Origin: Actinomadura syzygii
Lineage (GTDB): Bacteria; Actinomycetota; Actinomycetes; Streptosporangiales; Streptosporangiaceae
Length of the DNA stretch: 64,000 bases
NCBI RefSeq assembly: GCF_008085905.1
Contig: NZ_VSFF01000006.1
Location: 434,001 to 498,000, forward strand
Reading direction: 5' to 3'
A program made the translations under genes and the position numbers. Shown in pieces: positions 1 through 9,300 of the stretch (position 1 is the stretch's first letter; every line of letters begins with the position of its first letter). The notes beneath the pieces are model-generated. The model saw nothing but the letters and a program-made list of their open reading frames with translations. It did no database searches and was not told where the DNA came from.

Positions 1-1049
1 CCGAGAAGGCCCTTGGCCTGCGGCCTCACCTTCGCCTGGAGCGGCGAGTGCTGGAGGAAGCGGGCCATTTCGCGGCCGGCGTTGGAGACGAGGTAGCTGC
101 GGTCCGTTCCGAGCAGGGAGAGGTGTCCGGACGCGAACGAGTTGAGCGTGTCCAGGAGACTCGGATCGGACTGCACAGCGGACACGAACTCCGGCACCTG
201 GTGGCCGCGGAACAGGATCGTGTATACGTTGTTGACCGCGTTGAGCATCCACCAGTAGGCGTCGTAGGAGCTGTTGTATCCGGTCAGCATCCGCTTGATG
301 ACGTAGATGTACCGGGCGTTCTCCTGGGCGCTGTCGACCAGCGTGACCGCCTCGGCGAGCACCTCGCCGTTGGCGTCGCTGACCGTCGACGACCTGGAGT
401 TTCCGAAGTAGGCGTCCAGCCCCGACTGGATCGCCGTCTTCAACGACGCGCCATAAGCGCCCACGTCGGTCGGGTAGTACCACTGCACGTAATACCCGGC
501 GCGCAGGTAAAGGACGAGCTGAGCGGTACCCGTGGTGTTGTCGCCCGGGTAGTAGAGGCCGTTGTCGCGCAGCGCGTACGCGACCGTCGACATCTGGGAT
601 TCGCGGAAGGCGTAGTAGGCGTCGCCTCCGGTCAGGCTGAACAGCGTGTTGACGCAGTCCGTCGTGCTGCTTTTGATCTGCTGCACGAGCGCGCTTCCGG
701 AACGGCTGGTGAAGTCGCTCGGACTGCACGCCGCCGCCGCTTTCGCCTTCGGCGCGCCCTTCGGGGCCTGCTTCATGGAAGGCCGCTGCCGTTCCGCGGA
801 TTTCCGCGGCTTGTCCGGACGGCTCTTCAGCGCGTCGTCCGTGGCGGGGAGCGGCGGCCGGTCCTTGACCGGGAGCGGCGACTTCCGCAGGTGCCCGCTC
901 GCGTCGTCTCCGGTGCGGGCCGTGACGGGGTGCGGGCGGGGCGTGGGAGCCGCGTTGGCGGGGTTGGCGGGCGAGACCATGAAGCTGATCCCAAGCACAA
1001 GGACCAGCGACGCCCGCAGGCATCTGATCGAGGTATGTCTTTTTCTCAC
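1..1049 (-). CDS. Secreted microbial collagenase (peptidase M9), N-terminal part, cut by window edge
   Basis: The reading frame starts at a GTG with GGAGGA about seven bases upstream and runs off the left edge without a stop, so only about 349 residues are visible. Residues 1-35 form a signal peptide (basic start, hydrophobic core, then ANAA). A Pro/Lys-rich linker follows to about residue 105. From Cys108 the protein matches the M9 collagenase N-terminal region of Streptomyces enzymes (CSPSDFTSRSG, NARYIYVIKRML, FLQHSPLQAKVRP). The HEXXH zinc protease domain would lie beyond the edge and cannot be checked. The product should be an exported enzyme acting on collagen or gelatin-like substrates. 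The family call rests on remembered sequence similarity and is firm; activity is inferred. Confidence 0.88.
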   Translation of the reverse strand, partial: MRKRHTSIRCLRASLVLVLGISFMVSPANPANAAPTPRPHPVTARTGDDASGHLRKSPLPVKDRPPLPATDDALKSRPDKPRKSAERQRPSMKQAPKGAPKAKAAAACSPSDFTSRSGSALVQQIKSSTTDCVNTLFSLTGGDAYYAFRESQMSTVAYALRDNGLYYPGDNTTGTAQLVLYLRAGYYVQWYYPTDVGAYGASLKTAIQSGLDAYFGNSRSSTVSDANGEVLAEAVTLVDSAQENARYIYVIKRMLTGYNSSYDAYWWMLNAVNNVYTILFRGHQVPEFVSAVQSDPSLLDTLNSFASGHLSLLGTDRSYLVSNAGREMARFLQHSPLQAKVRPQAKGLL

Positions 1050-1272
1050 GGGGGGTTCCTCCGGGGCATCCCGGCGAGGCCGGGATGGGATTCCGATGGC
1101 TCGTGGACGAAAAGGCGCCGCCGGCCTCCAACTCCCGACGGTCTAGGCGATCTCTGCGCCCGCAGTGTGAGCGCCCCGTCCTCCCGGCGGTCATACGCCG
1201 CCCCATACATCTCCGTTATGCAAGAACCCCGAGTCCGCGGCCGCGTGCTTTGGCGGTGAGCGTCCCCGCCGT

Positions 1273-2427
1273 TCAGTCGCGGGCGCGGGACTCGATGCCG
1301 AAGGTCAGTTCGACGTTCTGCTCGTCCAGGTTCCACCGGCCTTCGCTGTACGCCTGGTTGCTGATCCAGAACACCATGACGCGCTGGTCGGGGAACCGCG
1401 CGAACTCGCCGAACGACCAGTCGTTCCCGCCGTCGTGCTCCACGAGCCACCGATCACGAGCGTGGACGACGCCCCAGCCATATCCGTAGTACGCCTTGAG
1501 GCCGTCGCGTTCTCCGACGTAGACATGCGGCTTGAACATCTTGCGCTTGGCGCCGTCCGAAAGGACGCCGGTGCCTTCGAGGGCCCGATGCCAGAGGAAC
1601 ATGTCGCGCGGCGTCGACAGCACACCACCATTCCCGCGCAGGTACCAGTAGGGCCCGTCGGACGCCCACGGGTGCTCGTTCGGCCGTCCCTGCGACCGTC
1701 CGTGCTCGTCGTATTCGACCGCGATGTCGTCGCGCTTCCAGCGCGGCAGGACGTATCCGGTTCGCGTCATCCCGGCAGGCGCGAACAGGTTCGTCGCCAA
1801 GTAGCGCTCGTAGCCGACGCCCGAGACCTTCTCCACGATCGCGGCCAGAACACTGAATCCCAGGTTGGAGTAATGGAATTCGGAGCCTGGCGCCGACTGG
1901 AGCTTCGACCGGAGCGCCACTTTCAGCATCCCGTCGCGCGAGACCGGCTCGTAGTCGTCGCCGCCCTGCTCGTCGTCCAGCCCGGACGTGTGCGTCAGCA
2001 GGTGGTGCAGCGTGATTCCCCGCTTGTCGGCGGGCACGGGCCCAAGGTATTCGGAGATCGGGTCGCTGACCCGCAACCGCCCCTGCATTTCAAGCTTCAC
2101 GATGGCGGCGGCGGTGAACTGCTTCGTCATCGACATGACGTCGTAGACGGTGTCGCACCGCGCCGGGATTCGCAGCTCGCGGTCCGCGAAGCCGAAGCCT
2201 CGGCAGTGCACGAGCCCGCCGTCATGGGCGGCGGCGACCGTCCCGCCGGGGCCGCTCGGAATCTTCGCCCGCAGAAACTCCTGAATGGACGAGTCCACGG
2301 GTTCGGCCGGACGTTCATCAGCCCGAAGCGCCGCCCGCTCGTGGTCGCCGCACCCGCTGAACGCACCCGCCACGGCGAGCAGAACGGCGACCATTCCGAT
2401 TCCCCACACATAATGGCTCCGCCTCAT
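1273..2427 (-). CDS. Serine hydrolase, beta-lactamase/D-Ala-D-Ala carboxypeptidase fold, probable lipoprotein
   Basis: A protein of 384 residues with all three motifs of the class C beta-lactamase-like (Beta-lactamase, Pfam) family: S99-M-T-K102, Y186-S-N188 and H331-D-G333. The N-terminus has a hydrophobic segment ending in FSGC (Cys26), a plausible though non-classical lipobox, so the enzyme is probably anchored outside the membrane. Such proteins include esterases, DD-peptidases and peptidases; the substrate cannot be told from sequence. The start is an ATG. The gene stands alone: 92 bp separate it from the LRR gene upstream and 223 bp from the collagenase start downstream. Confidence 0.85.
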   Translation of the reverse strand: MRRSHYVWGIGMVAVLLAVAGAFSGCGDHERAALRADERPAEPVDSSIQEFLRAKIPSGPGGTVAAAHDGGLVHCRGFGFADRELRIPARCDTVYDVMSMTKQFTAAAIVKLEMQGRLRVSDPISEYLGPVPADKRGITLHHLLTHTSGLDDEQGGDDYEPVSRDGMLKVALRSKLQSAPGSEFHYSNLGFSVLAAIVEKVSGVGYERYLATNLFAPAGMTRTGYVLPRWKRDDIAVEYDEHGRSQGRPNEHPWASDGPYWYLRGNGGVLSTPRDMFLWHRALEGTGVLSDGAKRKMFKPHVYVGERDGLKAYYGYGWGVVHARDRWLVEHDGGNDWSFGEFARFPDQRVMVFWISNQAYSEGRWNLDEQNVELTFGIESRARD

Positions 2428-2520
2428 CCCCGGAACGCTACGGAGACGACCGGCGGACGTCGTCCCCCCGCAAGGGGAACCGCGCGCCCCTCCCGCCGGG
2501 GACGCCGCCCACTCGTCCGG

Positions 2521-3327
2521 TCACTCGTCCGGGCGGACCACCACCGCGTCGGCGGGCAGGTCGTCGAGCGGGGACAGGTCACCGTCCAGGATGTCGGCGC
2601 GGATGCGCACCTCGCGCAGGGCCGGGAGTTCACGGAGCGGCCGAAGGGAGACGATCTCCCCCGTGTACACCAAGGCGATCGTCTCAAGGCCCTTCATGCC
2701 GGTGAGCACGGAAAGGTCGAGGCGCGTCCGCACCTTCGGCTGGTAACCGGGCATAAGGCGCAGCACCCGCAGGCCCGTCAGTTCACGCAGCGGCTCAAGA
2801 CTCTCGACCTGAGCATCGCGGACCCACAATTCGCTCAGGTCACGACAGCCTTCAATACCGTCCAACGTCGCCAGTTGTTTCCTGCCTTCCAGGCGCAACG
2901 ACCGCAACGGCGGCGGAGCATCGCCGAGAAAGGACAGATCCGTTCCCTTCCAGTACCAGATGAGCAACTCACGCAGCTGTCGCAGTTCCGCGATGTGCTC
3001 CTTGCCCGGACGGTCGTCGATTCCGAGCCGGGTCAAACCGGCCGCCGCGAAACCGGGGATCGCCCGCGGGCTGCGCGTCAGCAGAACCAGTTCCCGCAGA
3101 TCCGGCAACCGGAACGACGCCAGATCGTCGCGGATGCGCCCGTTGACCTCCAGGTAGCGAAGGCCGGTGCAGTCTTCCAGGAAGTCGAGGCTCTTGAACG
3201 CCGCCGGATGCGTGAACCGCATGTTCAGGCCGTCATGCCCGCCCTGGAGGTACTGCTCGGTCAGGCGTGCGAGGTCCCAGGGGCCGTCTCCCGGCCCCCG
3301 TGACAGCACGTCATAGTCGCCTCTCAT
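2521..3327 (-). CDS. Leucine-rich-repeat protein, candidate immunity protein of the upstream RHS toxin
   Basis: A protein of 268 residues with no signal peptide or membrane segment, so cytoplasmic. It shows irregular leucine-rich repeats of about 22-25 residues (LRYLEVNG, LRELVLLT, LRSLRLEG, LRVLRLMP, LREVRIRA). It begins only 15 bp after the stop codon of the RHS-HINT-GIY-YIG gene and reads the same way, so the two are probably co-transcribed. Polymorphic toxin genes are normally followed directly by a cognate immunity gene, and this is the only gene in that place. Binding of the nuclease by the LRR surface is therefore a reasonable inference, but nothing in the sequence proves it. The alternative is an unrelated LRR scaffold protein. 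Confidence 0.8.
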   Translation of the reverse strand: MRGDYDVLSRGPGDGPWDLARLTEQYLQGGHDGLNMRFTHPAAFKSLDFLEDCTGLRYLEVNGRIRDDLASFRLPDLRELVLLTRSPRAIPGFAAAGLTRLGIDDRPGKEHIAELRQLRELLIWYWKGTDLSFLGDAPPPLRSLRLEGRKQLATLDGIEGCRDLSELWVRDAQVESLEPLRELTGLRVLRLMPGYQPKVRTRLDLSVLTGMKGLETIALVYTGEIVSLRPLRELPALREVRIRADILDGDLSPLDDLPADAVVVRPDE

Positions 3328-3342
3328 GCCACCGCCAGGCTC

Positions 3343-6300
3343 TCAGGGGACCTCGTTTCTGCGGTTGATCAGTGTACCGCCGCCGACTCCGCCATATGCC
3401 TCGATGAACTGCTGCTCGACGTATTGGATATCCTCCCAGTTAAGTCCCTTCAGCGAGGTGACCTTGATATCGCGGACGTCCCGTTTCGTCAGGCCCGCGG
3501 CGTTCACGGCCGACTTTGGATCGGTGAAGGCCGCGTGCAGCCGACTGTGCACGTTGGTCGAGCTTGAGCCGACATAGATCTCGCCGTTGTTAAATACGAT
3601 CTCGTAGATTCCGGGGTACTCCGGCGCACTCGAAAGGTATCGGTTGAAGGTGCGGCAGGGCACATTGTGGACGAGTACCGTGACGGACCCGACCCGGACG
3701 TAGAAGGTGTGGAAACCGGCGACGGTCAGGTCATGGACCTGCGGATGTCCGGCACCGCGCTCCATGCGGACGACGTGGAGCGTCCGCCCCTCGGCCGTCC
3801 TGACCGTGGAACCGCGCTTGAGCTGGTCGGCGCGCACCCACCGTTCCCCGGACGGGTCCCAGAACGGATGATGCTCGGTCGCCGTGACCACCCCGGTCGC
3901 GTCGCCGCGCCTCCCGTCCGTGTCGATAGTGATGACGACGATCCGGCTGTATTCGAAGCCGTTGTAGGAGGCCGTGACCTCCTTGCGTTCGGTCTTCCCC
4001 GTTCGCGGATCGGTGGAGACGACCTCATCGCCCGGCCGCACATCCTCGATGCGCTTGTAGGCGCCGTTCGCCAGTAGGACGAGAGTCCCGGTGGTGAAGC
4101 TGTTGCAGAGCCTCGTGCGCTGCCCGAACTTGGCGCCGATGCCCGCCGCCATGCCGTTCTGGAGCATCTCGCCGAAGCTCGGTCCCTGCGGCCACGGCCA
4201 TTCGATGCTCCGTCCGCTAGCCAGAGCCTCAAGGGGCGAGTTGCAGTGCAGATAGCGGCAGTAGTCCTTGCCGAGCGCCTCGGCGATGTCGACGCCGAAC
4301 CCCTGCTTGATCAGCTCCCGCTGGACCTGGCAGATGACGTCGTCCGGACCGCAGATCCCGGACGGTCCCTGGTCGGCGAACGCCTTGAACAGCGGGTCGT
4401 TCATCCCGCGGCCCTTGAGGACGTTCTTGCTGCCTCCGCACCCTCCCTGCATGCGGCACACGGTCAGGATGAGCGCCGTCTTCACTTCGAGGTCGCGCTG
4501 GCTGCCGGGCCCGTACTCGTTGCGGCCGGGCGTGACGCCGTCCGAGCCCATCCCGTTGGGGATGCCGTCGTTGTCGGTGTCGGTGCAGCCGCCGAGGCCG
4601 GGCGCGCAGCGCGCCTGCTCGGGCGTCGGGCACACGCCGACGTCGCACTGCGTCTTCCCGTCCGGGTCGCTGGACGTGACCGGCGAGTTCCCGGCGTAGG
4701 CGTAGCCGTTCATCTGCTGCGGGTCGGTCAGGTCCATGACCGGGTCCACCGAGATGAAGCGGCCGGTCCCGGCGTCGTACTCGCGGGCCCCGAGATGGAC
4801 GAGTCCCGTCGACGCGTCGTTCGTGCCGCCCACGAACCCGCGCTCGCCGGGCCAGGCGTCCGCCGGGTTCCCGCGCGCCTGCCCGAACGGGTCGAACCGC
4901 CGGACGGTCGTCGTCAGGTCGGCGGCGTTCGTGGCGATCTGCGCGGTGCCCTGGTGGTCGCCCGCGAGGTGGACGACGCCGGACGCCTTGCGCAGCGCGA
5001 CCGTCTGCCCGTTGTGCGTGTAGTAGCGGGTGCCCGTCTTCACCGCCCCGGGCGCGACGTGGATCTCGGTGCCGGGCAGGTAGAGGGTCGTGCCGGACGA
5101 GTCCCTGCGGATCAGGCGGTTGCCCTCGGCGTCATAGACGAACGACGTGTCGTTCCCGCCCTGGGACGCCTTGGTGAGGAGCCCCTGGCCGTCCCAGTCG
5201 AACGTCTGCCCGCCGGGGGCGGCGCCCCGCGACGTCATGTTCCCGATGGCGTCGTAGCCGTAGGTGTCGGTGCGGGCTCCGGCGTCGCCGGTCTGCGCGA
5301 CCTGGTTCAGCCTGCTGCCGTGCCCCGGGTCGGCGTAGGAGTAGGTGCGGACGGTGTCCGCCCTGCCGCCGATCCCGTGCCTGGTCTCGGTCTTGCGGTT
5401 GCCCACCTTGTCGTAGGCGAACGTCTGCCAGTAGGGCGCGGGCCCGCCGATGACGCCCGCGGACGGGGCGGCCGAGCAGGTGCCGTCGGACTCCGTCCAC
5501 GCCTCGGTCAGCCTGCGCAGACCGTCGTAGCCGAAGCACTGGTCGTCGCGGCCGTCGCGGGACGCGTCGTCGATCGACAGGATGTTGCCCGCGTCGTCGT
5601 ACCGGTAGGTGGCGTTGCGGTCGTCGCCCGCGACGGTCTCGCGGTAGGCGCGGGACGTCTGGAGCCGCTGCGTCCCGGGCTCGTAGGCGAACGTCTGCCA
5701 TTGGCGCTTGCCGGTCGTGCCCAGCTCGACGAGCTTGGGCTTGCCGGTCGGCGTGTACTGCGTGGTGCCGACGTACGTGCCCAGTGGGCTGGTCAGGCCG
5801 ATGGGACGCTGGAAATCGTCGTAGGTGTGGGTGACCGTCTCGGCCGGGAGGTCGCCCGCGGCGGGCAGCGTCTGGGTCTTGACCGTGCCGTCGAGGTTGT
5901 AGGTCTGGCCGAAGGTGTAGGAACCCGCGAGGTCCCCCTCCGACGCCGGAACGGCGACGGTGGTCGCCTCGGTGCGTCCGAGCACGTCGTAGCCGGTGAC
6001 CTGGCTGACGTAGTCGCCGTTCGTCCCGTGCCGGACGGACGTCGCGAGCAGCCCCTTGCCGCGCGGCGCCGTGTCGTAGGTGAGCGAGGTCAGCAGCGGG
6101 CCGGACGGCGAGTCCGCCCGCGTCTCCGTCTTGCGGCCGAGACCGTCGTAGACGGTGAAGACCTTCTTGCCGCGCGCGTCGGTGCTGCTCGTCTCCCGGT
6201 CGAGGTCGTCGTAGGTGTAGGTGGCGTCGCCCTTGTCCGGGTCCGTCGTCGCGACCTTGCGGCCGCGCAGGTCGTAGCGGGTCGTCCAGGTGCTTCCGGT

Positions 6301-9300
6301 CGGGTCGGTCGCGCGGACGAGACGTCCTGCCGCGTCGTAGGCGTAGGTGGTCGCCTCGTACGCCCCGGTCGGCCCGTCGCCCGAGAACTGGCGGCGTTCG
6401 ACGACCTGGCCGCGCGCATCGTAGACGGAGGCGGACGGGATGCCGCCGCGCGGCGGGTCGATCGTCGACCAGTTCCCGCCGTAGGCCATCGTCGTGCGCC
6501 ACTTCTCGGTGGCGCCCGTCCCGGCCCCGGCGAGCGTGCGCTCGGCCGTCTTGCGGCCGAGGCCGTCGTAGGAGTAGGCCGTCTGCGTCTCGACCGCGCC
6601 CGGCGTGTCGACGCCGAACAGGGTCGCGGACGGCGCGCCCGCGGCCGAGTACGTGGCGTACGTCGAGGCGACCTGGCCCCGCGCGTCGTAGAACGTGTCG
6701 GTGATCAGCCGGCCCTCGGGGCCGGGCGACTGCTTCTGCCGGGAACGGAGCAGCCCGTCGAACAGCTCGACGGACGGCCGCTGCTTCCCGTCGTTGGCGA
6801 GCGTCTTCGCCGTGACCGCGACGATCTTCCCATCCGCGACCTGGTACGCGTACTCCAGGTTCGGGACGTCGCCCTTGCTCTTGGACCGGTCGGGCAGCCA
6901 CACCTTCTGGAGGCGTCCGAGCGAGTCGTACAGCAGGTCCGTGCGCAGCGAGTTGGCGTCGATCTTCGCGGTGGCCTGGCCCCGGGCGGGGTCGATCTCC
7001 TGGACGGTGGTCTGCGCCGTGGTCGCGTCGCCCTGCTTCGCGGGCGGCGTGATCTGCGTTGTCTTCGTGGTCAGGCCGACCGTGTCGGTGTAGCGGGTCG
7101 TGGTGGTGCGGTCGGCGGCGTCGGTGACGGTCAGCGGGCGGCCGAACTTGTCGTAGGTGGTCTTCTTCTCCAGCACGTAGGTCGCCGTCGACCCGTCGTG
7201 CTCGGCGATCCTGTCGGTCTTGCTGATCTCGCCCTTGGTCGGCGCGGCGCCCAGACCTCCGCCGTCGTAGAACGTCCGCTTGTCGGAGACGACGTCGCCG
7301 GGACGCTTCGGGGTTTTGTCGCAGGCCACCGATACCGTCTCCGTGCGGGACGGGAACGACACCATCCACGCGCCGACGTTGTCCGCGTACTCGGTGGTGG
7401 TGCATTTGTCGTCGGCGGCCGTGGACACGTCGCCGAGGTCGCCGGCGGCCTTGAGCCGTCCGACCGTGGCGAAGTCGGTCTCGTAGGTGTTGGCGATCTT
7501 GGTCTGCCGCCAGCCGCCGCCGTCCATGGCGGTCCAGGTCTGGGCGTCGCCGACCTTGACGGCGTTGGCGGTGACGGTGCTCCAGGAGCGGGTGCGGGTG
7601 GCGGTCTGCTTGCGCCAGGGGGTGTTGACGGTCTTGTCGTGGACGGTGCCGCCGGGGGCGGTGTAGTGGACGGTCTTGAGCTCGAACCCGTCGAGCCCTT
7701 CGGCGTCGGTGTGGGTGCCGCCTTCGCCGTCGGGGACGGTGACGGTCTTGGTGCCGCCGTCGGAGGTGGCGCGGTCGCCGTGCATGCCGCGCAGGTAGTA
7801 GGTATCGGTCTGGGCAGATGGCGTGGTCGGGCTGCCGGTGGTGACCCGGACCTGCCCGTAGCCGCGCCACTGCGACCAGGTCTTGTTGCTCTCCCGGGTC
7901 AGCCCGTCGTCATCGTCGAAGTGCCACGCGGCGCCGCCGAGGTACTGGTAGCGGGTGGCCATGTCGGGCGCGCCGCCGGTGCGGTCTTTCTGCACGACCG
8001 CGGTGACGACGTACTTGTTGAACCAGTCGGGGATCGGGGTGGGCGAGCCGGGCACCCGGTACAGCAGCGGGTAGCAGCGTTTGGTGTTGGTCTCCGGGGT
8101 GGGCGGTGAGGCGCGCGAGCACTCCTGGTCGGAGTAGGTGACGTCGAGTTCGCCGCCGGACTCGTCGAAGACCTTGCTGAGCCGGTAGCGGGTGTAGGCG
8201 GGCAGGCCGTCCCCGGCTTGGTCGAGGCGGTTGGCCTTGGGGTCGTGTTTGAAGGTGACCTTGGGGAGCGCGATGTCGTCGGCGGTGGTGGGCCCGGCCA
8301 GGCCGGTGTGCTGGATCTCCTTGAGCAGAAGGTCACGCTCGTCGTTGACCGCGCCCCATTCGTGGTCGAAAGTCCAGGAGTCGATGTCGCGGGCGGGCCA
8401 GCCCGCGCCGCGGTTGATCCTGGCGGTGATCTTCTTGAGCCGGTACCGGGACCAGAAGGTGGGCGTGGTGGAGCCGTGGCCGTCCTTGCATTCGGTGCCG
8501 GCCTTGCAGTTCATGTCCCACGGGACGTCCCACCACTGGTCCGGACTGGTGTCGATCTTGGCGGGGGCGCAGTCGAAGGAGGCGGTGGGGATGCAGCGTT
8601 CGGCCTTGTCGAACAGGACGTAGGCGGGCGGCGCGCCAGCGAACACGTTGTCGCCGCGTAGGCCGTATTCGATGGAGGTGAGGTAGCCGCCGCGGGTGTA
8701 GGGGGTGGCGTCGGCCGGTTTGAGGTTGCGGCCGTAGTAGTTGGTCTCTTTCTCGTACAGGTAGATGGCGGCGTTGTCGTGCGGGTCGACGACCATGTCC
8801 AGGTTCCAGCGCCATGCCTGCTGGCACCAGGAGTCGGCGAAGCCGGAATCCTTGTGGCAGGGTTCTCCGGCGTCGTCGCCGAACACCGGCACCGTCCAGG
8901 CCGAGTTGGTCTCCGGGCCGCCCGAGCCGAAGCCCGGCAGCCGGTTCAGCCCGAAGTAGTAGCGAGTGCCGTCGGTCGTGGTGACCTTCCAGTACTCGCC
9001 CTCCTTGTCGCCGTTGCCGGTGTCGAGCGAGGTGAGCTTCTCGAACTTGGTGCCGTCGTCGTTCTTCAGCCGCCACGTGCCGTCGGCGGCCTTGACCAGC
9101 TCGCCGCCCTTGCCGTTCCAGGTGACGGTCGCGTTCTCATAGCCCCAGCACAGGTCGCCCGGGGACCTGCCCTGCGGGTCCTTGGGCGCGCCGTCCTCGG
9201 CACAGGGCTTGTATTCCTGCTCGATGAAACCCGGCCAGAAATCGAATCCCTCGCCGATCCAGGACGGCTGGCTATTGGTGTTGGTCGTCCGGCCGTCCAC

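Noticed and set aside
4246..8109. Very long open frame (1287 codons) on the plus strand inside the RHS gene
   Set aside because: It is antisense to a protein with clear RHS repeats, is Val, Arg and Gly-rich without a family, and is a by-product of high GC at third positions.
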